Shown here piece after piece: positions 1-6,456 of a stretch of DNA of 64,000 bases. The notes beneath the pieces were generated by a model, which was not told the DNA's origin, did not search any database, and saw nothing but the letters and a program-made list of their open reading frames with translations. The position numbers were made by a program, and so were the translations under genes. The stretch is taken from the NCBI GenBank assembly GCA_026396835.1, contig JAPLWA010000004.1, positions 124,001 to 188,000 of the forward strand. Reading direction: 5' to 3'. The first letter of the stretch is position 1. Every line of letters begins with the position of its first letter. Source of the DNA: Candidatus Falkowbacteria bacterium (GTDB taxonomy: Bacteria > Patescibacteriota > Patescibacteriia > Patescibacteriales > Patescibacteriaceae).

Positions 1-4
1 TAAA

Positions 5-811
5 ATGGGACAAAATAACCCATATGTATGCTGGACAATAATTACCACTATCATTGGCCCTGCAGTCGCATTACTGGTCGCTGTTTTCTTTCTAATATTA
101 GACTCCAGAAATAAGTATGAAAAGAATAAAAGGCTGGAGGCTGATAATCAGGTCTTGAAAACAGAAATAAAGTTAAACGAAACAAAAGCACAAGAAAAGA
201 TTGAAGAATATAGTAAAACTTCTTCATCAGTGTTTCTGTTTCACACTGAGTTAATGAATAGTACTAAAGTTGAAGAGGTTTTTATTATTACTCGCAATCT
301 TTGTGTAAATCTTATAAAGAGCGATTATTATTACAAATGTAAAGCAAATCTTGATTGGTTTTTGAAGGTTTCTGATTATTTAGAGAACACTCTATATTTA
401 TTCTATGTTAAGATTGCGTTAAAAAGTGTAAATTCGGTGATTCAATCACATAACTTGGCAGAGATGGCTAAACTAGTTTGCAGTAAATATAAAGATGATT
501 ACATGCTGCTTAACGTAGTGAAAGTTGTTGCTAAAGTTTTCGCTTCACTGACTCATGAAGAAAAAGTAAATGCATATATCGAAATTGTTAAAAGACATAT
601 AACTGAATTGCATATTGTAAATAATGACGATATGATTTTCTTTCTTGTCTCAATAAAAAGTGACGCTTCCGCTAACAAGAAATTTTGCGATAGCTTTAAG
701 AAAATGATGGATAATATCACTGACAGAGAGAAAGACCTTGCACTTAACAACTTTCTTGAGCTGGCTTATTCTTTAGCCTGTGGAAATTTAGAGGTTGAAC
801 AAAAAACATAA
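5..811 (+). CDS. Hypothetical membrane-anchored protein
   Basis: I do not recognise this 268-residue protein. Residues about 10-34 form one hydrophobic segment (ITTIIGPAVALLVAVFFLIL), followed by a basic and then charged coiled-coil stretch (about 35-75) and a mostly helical soluble part rich in Lys, Asn and Val. This suggests an N-terminal anchor with a cytoplasmic helical domain. The start is near the window edge, so an upstream start cannot be excluded. The next gene follows after 15 bases with its own strong ribosome site, so the two probably share a transcript that ends at the hairpin near 1150. Codon use (ATA, AGA, AAT) is less adapted than in the housekeeping genes. Confidence 0.6.
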   Translation: MGQNNPYVCWTIITTIIGPAVALLVAVFFLILDSRNKYEKNKRLEADNQVLKTEIKLNETKAQEKIEEYSKTSSSVFLFHTELMNSTKVEEVFIITRNLCVNLIKSDYYYKCKANLDWFLKVSDYLENTLYLFYVKIALKSVNSVIQSHNLAEMAKLVCSKYKDDYMLLNVVKVVAKVFASLTHEEKVNAYIEIVKRHITELHIVNNDDMIFFLVSIKSDASANKKFCDSFKKMMDNITDREKDLALNNFLELAYSLACGNLEVEQKT

Positions 812-826
812 AGAAAGGAGCTTGAT

Positions 827-1135
827 ATGACTCAGAAGAAAAAGAGATCTCAAGAAAAAGATCTCGGCTTCGAAATGTTTTTTCAGGTTCTCGGTTACGC
901 GTTTGTGTCCTTAGTAATTTCTGCTCTCGTTTACTTATCGAGTAGTTGGACACTGGGTAAATGCGCTTGGTTGGCCCTTGGAATTTTTGTTTGTGCATGC
1001 ATATTTATTGATGTTGAAATTGAAGTAATACATGAAGCGCAGCCTGGCGGTAAGACAAAAAAGACAATTAAACGTACGTACTACTTGCTTGGTCACGCGT
1101 ATGAAGAGAACGAAGAAGAATTAGAAGAAGAATAA
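827..1135 (+). CDS. Small two-helix membrane protein, unknown function
   Basis: A 102-residue protein with a charged N-terminus (KKKRSQEKD), two adjacent hydrophobic segments at about residues 20-40 and 45-62, and an acidic tail ending in EENEEELEEE. Topology suggests a helical hairpin in the membrane with charged ends in the cytoplasm. The start is well supported by the ribosome site AAAGGAG eight bases upstream of ATG. It probably forms an operon with the preceding gene and is closed by a strong terminator. No family is recognised. Confidence 0.65.
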   Translation: MTQKKKRSQEKDLGFEMFFQVLGYAFVSLVISALVYLSSSWTLGKCAWLALGIFVCACIFIDVEIEVIHEAQPGGKTKKTIKRTYYLLGHAYEENEEELEEE

Positions 1136-1149
1136 TTTTAGTCATATTT

Positions 1150-1186
1150 GGGGTTTTGCTTTATTAGCAAAACCCCTCTTTTTTTA
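1150..1186 (+). terminator. Rho-independent terminator
   Basis: An 11-bp perfect stem GGGGTTTTGCT / AGCAAAACCCC with loop TTATT, followed by CTCTTTTTTT. It ends the two-gene hypothetical operon. The -10 box of uvrC begins directly after it. Confidence 0.9.
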
Positions 1187-1187
1187 C

Positions 1188-1193
1188 TATACT
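1188..1193 (+). promoter_or_regulatory. -10 box giving a leaderless uvrC mRNA
   Basis: TATACT sits six bases before the uvrC ATG at 1200. Transcription would start about seven bases after the box, at or next to the A of ATG, so the message should have no leader. No ribosome site is present, which agrees. Confidence 0.6.
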
Positions 1194-1199
1194 ACTTAA

Positions 1200-2474
1200 A
1201 TGACATTAGATAATGTAAAAAAACTTAATATTCCTACAAATCCTGGCTGTTATCAGTATTATAATAAAGCAGGGGATTTGATTTATATTGGCAAGGCAGT
1301 TAATTTGCGTAGCCGTGTTTTGTCGTATTGGCGTGAAGGCACAGCCCATACGCCGGCCAAAGCTAAAATGGTTAAAGACATCGCTAAGATTATGTGGATT
1401 GAAGTTGATAGTGAAATTGAAGCTCTGTTGTTAGAGGCGAATTTAATTAAAAAACATCAGCCGTTTTATAATGTTGATTTACGCGACGATAAAAGATTTT
1501 TTTATGTAAATATTTCTTTAGAAGATGAAATTCCCGGCGTCTTTCTCAGTCGAAAAATCAACAAGTCTGGTCGCTATTTTGGACCTTTTGTTAGCTCACA
1601 AGCTTTAAAAGAAACCTTAAAAGCGGTTAGAAAAATTTGGCCATATTGCACGATGAGAAAAATTCAGAAAAAACCATGTTTCTATTATCAGATCGGTCGC
1701 TGCCTTGGACCTTGCGGAAATAAAGTTACAATCAAGGAATATAATGAAAAAGTTATTAAGCCTTTGATTTTATTTTTTGAAAATAAGAAAACCAAAGTTG
1801 TTAAGGATTTGGAGAAAGAAAAGAAACAACTTGAAAAATTGGGCAAGCTTGAAGAAGCCGGAGTTATTGCTTATCGTTTAGAGCAAATGAAACGCGTATT
1901 AGAAAACACACGAGTTTTAGGTGTTAGTGAAAAATACGCCAACGACGTAATTGAGTTAGCAAAAATTTTAGATTTACCAAAAATTCCAAAAAGAATTGAA
2001 GGTTATGATATTTCTAATACTTTTGGTAAGAGTGCGGTTGGCTCAATGGTAGTATTTGATAATGGCGAAGCTGATAAAAATGAATATCGTAAATTTAAAA
2101 TCACTGGTAAGTATTCAGTTGATCGTAAAAAAGGGGACGTGCAAATGCTGAGTGAAATTATGGAACGTCGACTTAATAATGATTGGCCATTGCCTGATTT
2201 GATAATTATTGATGGTGGCAAACAGCAACTTAATGCTGCTGGTAAAATTTTAAAAAAAGCCAAAGTAAATATAACTTACATTGGCATAACTAAAGGTGAA
2301 GGTTTAAGAAGTTCTGGAGCGCCAGATAAGATTTTTTTTCCAGGGGAAGCTAAACCATTACAGCTACCGTTGGCGTCGCCGGCCTTACATTTAATTAAAA
2401 GAGTGCGCGACGAATCTCACCGTTTTGCGATTACATATCATCGAAAATTAAGGTCTAAAAAGTTCTTGGCCTAG
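1200..2474 (+). CDS. uvrC: UvrC-type excinuclease subunit, short form lacking the C-terminal HhH domain
   Basis: This is the nuclease subunit of UvrABC nucleotide excision repair, which cuts the damaged strand on both sides of a lesion. Residues 10-90 form the GIY-YIG domain (CYQYYN, LIYIGKA, IEALLLEANLI), responsible for the 3' cut. A Cys cluster follows near 158-172 (CTMRKIQKKPCFYYQIGRCLGPC), then a UVR motif near 213-240 that would bind UvrB, and the RNase H-like domain for the 5' cut (GYDISN, DLIIIDGGKQQL, ending RDESHRFAITYHR). Known UvrC proteins are about 600 residues and end in a tandem helix-hairpin-helix; this one stops at 424, just where that begins. The TAG stop at 2472-2474 is clean, with no HhH-coding sequence visible after it. 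Confidence 0.93.
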   Translation: MTLDNVKKLNIPTNPGCYQYYNKAGDLIYIGKAVNLRSRVLSYWREGTAHTPAKAKMVKDIAKIMWIEVDSEIEALLLEANLIKKHQPFYNVDLRDDKRFFYVNISLEDEIPGVFLSRKINKSGRYFGPFVSSQALKETLKAVRKIWPYCTMRKIQKKPCFYYQIGRCLGPCGNKVTIKEYNEKVIKPLILFFENKKTKVVKDLEKEKKQLEKLGKLEEAGVIAYRLEQMKRVLENTRVLGVSEKYANDVIELAKILDLPKIPKRIEGYDISNTFGKSAVGSMVVFDNGEADKNEYRKFKITGKYSVDRKKGDVQMLSEIMERRLNNDWPLPDLIIIDGGKQQLNAAGKILKKAKVNITYIGITKGEGLRSSGAPDKIFFPGEAKPLQLPLASPALHLIKRVRDESHRFAITYHRKLRSKKFLA

Positions 2475-2489
2475 ATTAAGTCATTGTGC

Positions 2490-2495
2490 TATAAT
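2490..2495 (+). promoter_or_regulatory. Extended -10 promoter for the four-helix-bundle gene
   Basis: TGTGCTATAAT gives an extended -10 (TGnTATAAT). A weak -35 (TTGGCC near 2466) lies at 18-bp spacing. It would drive the gene at 2580 through an AT-rich leader that contains the flanking repeat. Confidence 0.5.
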
Positions 2496-2504
2496 CGTAT
2501 AACG

Positions 2505-2572
2505 CTAGAAATTTTATAATTTTTAAATTTTATAGTTTTTAGTTAATTTTCAAATTATTAATTTTTAATTAG
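2505..2572. repeat. AT-rich flanking repeat, left copy
   Basis: A stretch built from units such as AAATTTTATAATTTTTAA and TTTATAGTTTTTAGTTAATT lies just upstream of the four-helix-bundle gene. Its reverse complement resembles the sequence immediately after the gene (2943-2979) and both arms of the element at 12962-13083. The pattern suggests that gene and repeats form a unit that moved or was duplicated together. Confidence 0.55.
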
Positions 2573-2579
2573 GAGGGTT

Positions 2580-2942
2580 ATGAATTATAATTTAGAGTCC
2601 AGAACATCACGTTTTGGCGAAATTGTCATTGATTTTTGCAAATCAATAAAACCGGGATTAATTAGTGATCCTATTGTTAGACAACTTGTCAGGTCAAGTA
2701 CTAGTGTGGGCGCTAACTATATGGAGGCTAATCAAGCGAGCTCACGACGAGATTTTTCTAATAAAATACGAATTTGTCAGAAAGAAGCCAACGAAACAAA
2801 ACATTGGCTAAAAATGGTTTCAGTAATCAATGATGATTATAAAAACACTTGTTTGTATTTATATAAAGAGGCTCATGAATTGACTTTAATATTTGCAGCT
2901 ATCTCAAGAAGTCTAAATAAAAAATTTAATATTAAAAATTAA
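2580..2942 (+). CDS. Four-helix-bundle protein of the S23/IVS-Avd type
   Basis: A 120-residue helical protein matching the family first found in intervening sequences of 23S rRNA genes (IPR012657-type). Diagnostic parts are the N-terminal amphipathic helix, the segment VRQLVRSSTSVGANYMEA, then KIRICQKEANETKHWLKM. Related proteins form pentameric barrels that bind nucleic acid, and the Avd accessory protein of diversity-generating retroelements belongs to the same fold. No reverse transcriptase or variable repeat is seen nearby, so a DGR role is not supported here. Ribosome site AGGAGG sits five bases before ATG. The gene is flanked on both sides by inverted AT-rich repeats, which hints at mobility. 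Confidence 0.88.
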   Translation: MNYNLESRTSRFGEIVIDFCKSIKPGLISDPIVRQLVRSSTSVGANYMEANQASSRRDFSNKIRICQKEANETKHWLKMVSVINDDYKNTCLYLYKEAHELTLIFAAISRSLNKKFNIKN

Positions 2943-2979
2943 TTATAAAATTAAAAACTATAAAATTATAAAATTAAAC
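2943..2979. repeat. AT-rich flanking repeat, right copy
   Basis: ATTATAAAATTAAAAACTAT and AAAATTATAAAATTA follow the four-helix-bundle stop codon directly. The sequence is roughly the inverted complement of the left flank (2505-2572) and is nearly identical to the right arm at 13050-13080. Confidence 0.55.
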
Positions 2980-2981
2980 AT

Positions 2982-3299
2982 ATGTCTAAACATTTCACAA
3001 AAGATACATTTGCTACTGAAGTCATTGAAGCTTCAAAAACACAGCCAGTTTTAGTTGATTTCTTTGCGCCTTGGTGTGGGCCTTGTCAGGCTCAAGGCCC
3101 AATTGTTGATGAATTAGCAACTGACATGGAAGGCAAGGCCGTAGTTGGAAAAGTTAATACTGATGAAGAAATGGATATTGCTCGTCAATTTGGTATTATG
3201 AGTATTCCAACAATTATTGTGTTCCGTAATGGTGAGCCAGCTGAGCGTTTTGTTGGTGTGCAAGAGAAGAAAGATTTAGCTGACATTTTGAGCAAGTAA
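2982..3299 (+). CDS. trxA: Thioredoxin
   Basis: A 105-residue classical thioredoxin with the active-site motif WCGPC at residues 31-35, the preceding VDFFAP strand, the cis-proline segment SIPT (about 74-77) and the following FRNGE turn. It reduces protein disulfides in the cytoplasm with electrons from thioredoxin reductase, which is not encoded here. Length equals the family norm. It is followed after 15 bases by the ComEC-like gene and may be co-transcribed with it. Confidence 0.96.
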   Translation: MSKHFTKDTFATEVIEASKTQPVLVDFFAPWCGPCQAQGPIVDELATDMEGKAVVGKVNTDEEMDIARQFGIMSIPTIIVFRNGEPAERFVGVQEKKDLADILSK

Positions 3300-3314
3300 T
3301 AGTTTTTAAAATCT

Positions 3315-4205
3315 ATGAATAAAGAGGAGGGGAGACGCTACTTAGTAGCAGCTACATTAATTATTATTGTAGCTGCCTTGGTAGCGTTTTGGTTTTTGTA
3401 TAAACCAAGAAATTATTTAGAACTTAGTACTTTGGACGTTGGTCAAGGTGATGCTATTTTAATTGAAACAGTTAATGATAAAACAATTTTGGTTGACGGC
3501 GGAGCTGGTAAAAAAGTAGTACGTCGTATAAGCGAAGAATTGCCTTTTTGGCAAAGAAAGCTTGATCTAGTTGTTTTAACTCATCCGCATGACGATCATT
3601 TTGGTGGCTTGATTGAAGTTTTTAAACGTTATCAAGTTAGTAATTTATTAATCACTGGCATTGAAACTTCAGACTCTGGCTATAAAGAATTTATGTCAGT
3701 TGTTGAGAATTCTGACGCAAAGGTTTCGATTTATAATGGTATAGATAAATTTACGATTGATAATTTAGATATTGCATCGCTTTATCCGCGTAGTAATGTT
3801 GCTAATAAAAAATATTCTAATGCGAATAACTCTTCAATTGTTTTAAAATTGTCTTACGCTGACATGGACTTTTTATTAATGGGTGATGCGGAAAAGCCAG
3901 TAGAAGAGGAGTTACTCGTCAATGAGAAAAACAATTTGAACGCCGAGGTTATAAAATTAGGTCATCACGGCGCCGATACCAGTTCTACCGAAGAATTTCT
4001 TAAAAGTGTTAAACCAACTTTAGCGTTAATTTCGGTTGGTAAAGATAATTCTTATGGTCATCCTTCGCCCTTGATTATGAAAAGATTAGAACGTTTAGGA
4101 ATTAAAAGTTATTTAACCGAAGATTCAGGAACGATTCATCTTGAAACAGATGGCCATTGGCTTAAAAGTGATCAGGCTTGCCTAATTGGTGATTGCCCGC
4201 TATAA
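3315..4205 (+). CDS. ComEC/Rec2-like metallo-beta-lactamase-fold hydrolase, membrane-anchored
   Basis: The 296-residue product has one N-terminal membrane segment (about 9-28) and then a metallo-beta-lactamase domain facing the outside. Motifs seen: LDVGQGDAILIE (about 40-51), the metal site HPHDDHFGG (about 92-100), the second site MGDAEKP (about 190-196), GHHGADTSS (about 217-225), and SYGHPS near the end. These match the C-terminal hydrolase part of ComEC, the DNA-uptake channel protein, but the channel part is missing. Related stand-alone proteins may be extracellular nucleases; this is family inference. The promoter of ndk lies inside its last codons. Confidence 0.88.
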   Translation: MNKEEGRRYLVAATLIIIVAALVAFWFLYKPRNYLELSTLDVGQGDAILIETVNDKTILVDGGAGKKVVRRISEELPFWQRKLDLVVLTHPHDDHFGGLIEVFKRYQVSNLLITGIETSDSGYKEFMSVVENSDAKVSIYNGIDKFTIDNLDIASLYPRSNVANKKYSNANNSSIVLKLSYADMDFLLMGDAEKPVEEELLVNEKNNLNAEVIKLGHHGADTSSTEEFLKSVKPTLALISVGKDNSYGHPSPLIMKRLERLGIKSYLTEDSGTIHLETDGHWLKSDQACLIGDCPL

Positions 4206-4206
4206 T
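4178..4206 (+). promoter_or_regulatory. Promoter of ndk inside the 3' end of the preceding gene
   Basis: -35 TTGCCT (4178-4183), 17-bp spacer, -10 TATAAT (4201-4206). Transcription would begin near 4213, which is downstream of a possible TTG start at 4193 and upstream of ATG 4235. This decides the ndk start. Confidence 0.8.
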
Positions 4207-4234
4207 CTTCGTATTAACAATTTTATTATATTTT

Positions 4235-4843
4235 ATGTCCTATCCTCACCCAAAAACAGAAAAAACTTTTGTCATTGTAAAGCCAGACGGCGTGCAACGT
4301 TCTTTGATTGGCGAAGTTATAAAGCGCTTAGAAAGAACTGGTTTAAAGATTGTGGCCTTGAAGATGACTGTGCCAACTGAAGAACAGTGCTGGGCGCATT
4401 ATGACAAAGATGAAGCTTGGTATTTGAAAAAAGGTGAAGGTATGGTTAAGGAATTAGAAAGCCGCGGTATTAAAGCTGATAAGGAAGCAATTGAATACGG
4501 CAAAGACATTGTTCGCCAATTGGTTTATTTCATGACTTCTGGTCCAGTCGTTGCTATGGTACTTGAAGGCAATCAGGCAGCCAGTATTGTTAAAAAAATC
4601 GTTGGCTTGACTGAACCAATGACTTCAGATATCGGTACAATTCGCGGCGACTTAACCGTTGACTCTTATGCCTTAGCTGGGATTGACCAGCGCGCTGTGC
4701 GTAACTTGGTCCATTGCTCTGATAAGCCAGAAGAGGCTATGCGCGAGATTGCTATTTGGTTCTCAGAGTCAGAAATCATCAAATATCGCTTGGTTCAGGA
4801 GGCTATTTTATACGATGTTAACCTTGACGGAACAAAAGAATAG
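4235..4843 (+). CDS. ndk: Nucleoside diphosphate kinase with a central insertion
   Basis: Transfers the terminal phosphate of NTPs to NDPs through a phosphohistidine. The start at ATG 4235 (MSYPHPKTEKTFVIVKPDGV) gives 202 residues; the more distal TTG at 4193 lies within the promoter and is rejected. Motifs: VIVKPDGVQ near the N-terminus, TSGPVVAMVLEG, GTIRGDL, and the active histidine in NLVHCSD. The family is usually 135-150 residues. Here about 45 extra residues (WYLKKGEGMVKELESRGI and on) lie between the Kpn-like segment and TSGP, and the C-terminus is extended. Such inserted forms occur in several candidate phyla. Confidence 0.93.
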   Translation: MSYPHPKTEKTFVIVKPDGVQRSLIGEVIKRLERTGLKIVALKMTVPTEEQCWAHYDKDEAWYLKKGEGMVKELESRGIKADKEAIEYGKDIVRQLVYFMTSGPVVAMVLEGNQAASIVKKIVGLTEPMTSDIGTIRGDLTVDSYALAGIDQRAVRNLVHCSDKPEEAMREIAIWFSESEIIKYRLVQEAILYDVNLDGTKE

Positions 4844-4844
4844 C

Positions 4845-4872
4845 TTGCCCAGTTTTTAATTTATGATATAAT
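4845..4872 (+). promoter_or_regulatory. Promoter of a small RNA
   Basis: -35 TTGCCC (4845-4850), 16-bp spacer, -10 TATAAT (4867-4872), starting in the ndk stop codon region. No open frame follows before a strong terminator 50 bases on. Confidence 0.7.
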
Positions 4873-4878
4873 TAGTAG

Positions 4879-4952
4879 GTGAGCGTTCTTGATCTGATGC
4901 TCACACGGGAAAACATAAAACCATCCTGACATCTTGTCAGGGTGGTTTTTGT
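4879..4952 (+). ncRNA. Candidate small RNA of about 75 nt
   Basis: From the predicted start near 4879 to the terminator there is one hairpin (TGAGC ... GCTCA, 4881-4904), an unpaired A-rich linker (CACGGGAAAACATAAAA) and a terminator stem CCATCCTGAC / GTCAGGGTGG followed by TTTTTG (4921-4950). The unit has its own promoter and encodes no peptide. This is the layout of a small regulatory RNA; the target is unknown. Confidence 0.6.
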
Positions 4953-4968
4953 TTAGCTAAATATTTTG

Positions 4969-5255
4969 CTATACTATAGTTGCTTGGCAGTTCTTTTTCT
5001 TTTCCTAGCCTCATTAATCCTGCTATAAGTTTTGGATCAAACTATCTAACGTTGGCCAGCTTTTTCTGATAACGGTGTTCCGTTATCAGAGAGCGCTAAG
5101 GATTAAATGAACTTGAGGTTGGCTAGCTGGTCTTTTCTGGCCTCGTCGACTTTAAGTTCTTTTCCATGATTAAGTTCATGGCAAAATCCTACTGTTTTTT
5201 ATGCCAATGCTTAGAGCGGGCGCTTGATGGGGCTAGGAAGAGAGAAAGCTTATTG
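4969..5255 (+). ncRNA. Structured RNA closed by a 20-bp helix, upstream of ftsB
   Basis: An extended -10 (TTGCTATACT, box 4969-4974) precedes a region with no open frame. Bases 4993-5012 and 5229-5248 can pair over 20 consecutive base pairs (three G-U). Inside are a perfect 10-bp hairpin with loop TGTT (5066-5089), a 7-bp pairing TTAATCC/GGATTAA (5014-5020 with 5100-5106), a probable GGCCAGC/GCTGGTC helix and a 6-bp hairpin CCATGA/TCATGG (5164-5181). It lacks the conserved parts of RNase P RNA, tmRNA and SRP RNA. No terminator is seen before the ftsB-like gene, so it could be a free RNA or a long leader. Confidence 0.65.
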
Positions 5256-5269
5256 TTTGATGTTTATTT

Positions 5270-5686
5270 ATGTCTTTTTTTAAAACTATTTTTAGTCGTC
5301 AGTTTTTATTAACGCTAGTACTAATTTTTTTATTAGTTTTGTTTGCTGTGCCACTGACTAAAAATTGGCGCCAAAAAAGATCAATTGATAAAGAAGTTAA
5401 AGACATGCAACAACAAGTCGCTGACCTTGAACATAAAAACAGTAGCTTAAAACAAGTTTTAGATTATATGCAATCAGATCAGTTTGTTGAAAAGGAAGCT
5501 AGAACAAAACTTAACTATAAAAAAACAGGGGAGGAAGTAGCTATAATTGAAAGTCGTGATGGAACAAGCCCGACGGTTTCGCCAAGTGATTCAGTGTTTG
5601 ATTTACCAGAAGAACCAAAAGCACCAGGCTCGCCTAAGCTGCTGGGTAACTTTTCTAAATGGCTAGATTATTTTTTTAAAAAGTAA
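5270..5686 (+). CDS. FtsB/DivIC-like septum formation initiator
   Basis: A 138-residue bitopic protein: short basic N-terminus, membrane segment at about residues 11-28, then a coiled coil (about 37-72, KEVKDMQQQVADLEHKNSSL) and a short extracellular part with the family feature EKEARTKLNYKKTGEE (about 74-89). FtsB/DivIC proteins bridge FtsL and FtsQ/DivIB in the divisome. The C-terminal 45 residues are Pro/Ser-rich and probably disordered. It is followed by a terminator shared with the convergent gene. Confidence 0.85.
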   Translation: MSFFKTIFSRQFLLTLVLIFLLVLFAVPLTKNWRQKRSIDKEVKDMQQQVADLEHKNSSLKQVLDYMQSDQFVEKEARTKLNYKKTGEEVAIIESRDGTSPTVSPSDSVFDLPEEPKAPGSPKLLGNFSKWLDYFFKK

Positions 5687-5700
5687 TTTTTTTGTATGAT

Positions 5701-5730
5701 AAAAGCCATCCTTTGATGGCTTTTATTTTT
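5701..5730. terminator. Bidirectional terminator
   Basis: AAAAGCCATC CTTT GATGGCTTTT followed by ATTTTT; the upstream A-run makes it work for the minus-strand gene as well. It separates the ftsB-like gene and the convergent hypothetical gene. Confidence 0.88.
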
Positions 5731-6154
5731 AATTAATAGTTTTATGACTATTATCTTTTTTGAAAATGCTTTCTTCGAATAAGAGATTGAGCAACTCAAG
5801 CGGGTATTTAGGAAAATTTTCCCTTGCGTTGGCAATTACATAGTCTCTTGTGTAATTGCTTTCTAAATCGTTAATGTGGTTTCTGACAACGCTAATGCCT
5901 TCATTCACTTCAGCTATTGGCTCTTCGGTTAACCCAGAGTTATAAATTTCGAAACATAGATAATCATATTCTTCTTCGCAAATTAGATTTTGCTCTCTGT
6001 ATTCGTTGATTATTTCTATGCCCTCGCACATATTATAGAATATCTTGCCAGGGTAACCTTCTGCTGAAATTACCGTACCTACTACAGCGTCATTTTCGTC
6101 GTTTCTGATGAGTTTTAGAAAAGCGGCCGAACTAATTAATTTTGAATGTTCCAC
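5729..6154 (-). CDS. Hypothetical acidic cytoplasmic protein
   Basis: The 141-residue product is acidic and helical, without signal peptide or membrane segment. I recognise no family. The start is GTG (VEHSKLISS read as Met), chosen because GGAGG lies six bases upstream. It is flanked by tRNA genes on the same strand (6188-6340), and could be read from a common upstream promoter. Two Cys residues (about 43 and 65) are not in a motif. Confidence 0.6.
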   Translation of the reverse strand: MEHSKLISSAAFLKLIRNDENDAVVGTVISAEGYPGKIFYNMCEGIEIINEYREQNLICEEEYDYLCFEIYNSGLTEEPIAEVNEGISVVRNHINDLESNYTRDYVIANARENFPKYPLELLNLLFEESIFKKDNSHKTIN

Positions 6155-6187
6155 TCTGTCCTCCGTTTTTTTGTTTTAAATTCTTTG

Positions 6188-6260
6188 AGCCGACCACGGG
6201 AATTGAACCCATAACCTATGGTTTACGATACCATTGCTCTACCAGTTGAGCTAGGTCGGC
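6188..6260 (-). tRNA. tRNA-Thr (anticodon CGU)
   Basis: The minus strand folds into a full cloverleaf: acceptor GCCGACC/GGTCGGC, anticodon stem ATGGT/ACCAT with loop ATCGTAA (anticodon CGT), T loop TTCAATT. It decodes ACG. The 3' CCA is not encoded, so tRNA nucleotidyltransferase must add it. Confidence 0.95.
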
Positions 6261-6269
6261 AAATACTTG

Positions 6270-6340
6270 AGCGGGTAACGGGAATCGAACTCGTGCCTCA
6301 ACCTTGGGAAGGTCGTGTACTGCCACTATACTATGCCCGC
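6270..6340 (-). tRNA. tRNA-Gly (anticodon CCC)
   Basis: Minus-strand cloverleaf with acceptor GCGGGCA/TACCCGC (one C-A mismatch), anticodon stem CGACC/GGTTG with loop TTCCCAA (anticodon CCC) and T loop TTCGATT. It decodes GGG. No CCA is encoded. It lies nine bases upstream of tRNA-Thr, so the pair is probably one transcript. Confidence 0.94.
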
Positions 6341-6396
6341 ATTATTGAAGATTTATCTAATCTTAGCTAGGAATTAAGAATTATCCTTATTTGTGC

Positions 6397-6450
6397 TATA
6401 ATTATATTGTCATATAATCATTTTCGTCAACTTTAGTTGACTTTTATTTT
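6397..6450 (+). promoter_or_regulatory. Promoter and leader hairpin of the RlpA-PBP gene
   Basis: Extended -10 TGTGCTATAAT (box 6397-6402). The leader holds a perfect stem GTCAAC/GTTGAC with loop TTTA (6426-6441) followed by TTTTATTTT, which looks like a terminator placed 15 bases before the ATG, that is, a possible attenuator. Confidence 0.55.
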
Positions 6451-6456
6451 GCCAAG

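Noticed and set aside
2580..2942. Avd of a diversity-generating retroelement
   Set aside because: No reverse transcriptase, template repeat or variable repeat is seen nearby.
4193..4234. TTG start for ndk adding 14 residues
   Set aside because: It lies upstream of the predicted transcription start and overlaps the promoter; the added residues are unlike the family.
4969..5255. RNase P RNA, tmRNA, SRP RNA or 6S RNA
   Set aside because: The conserved P4 and GAGGAAAGTC-type parts, the tRNA-like ends and the SRP tetraloop region are not found; overall shape is also wrong for 6S.
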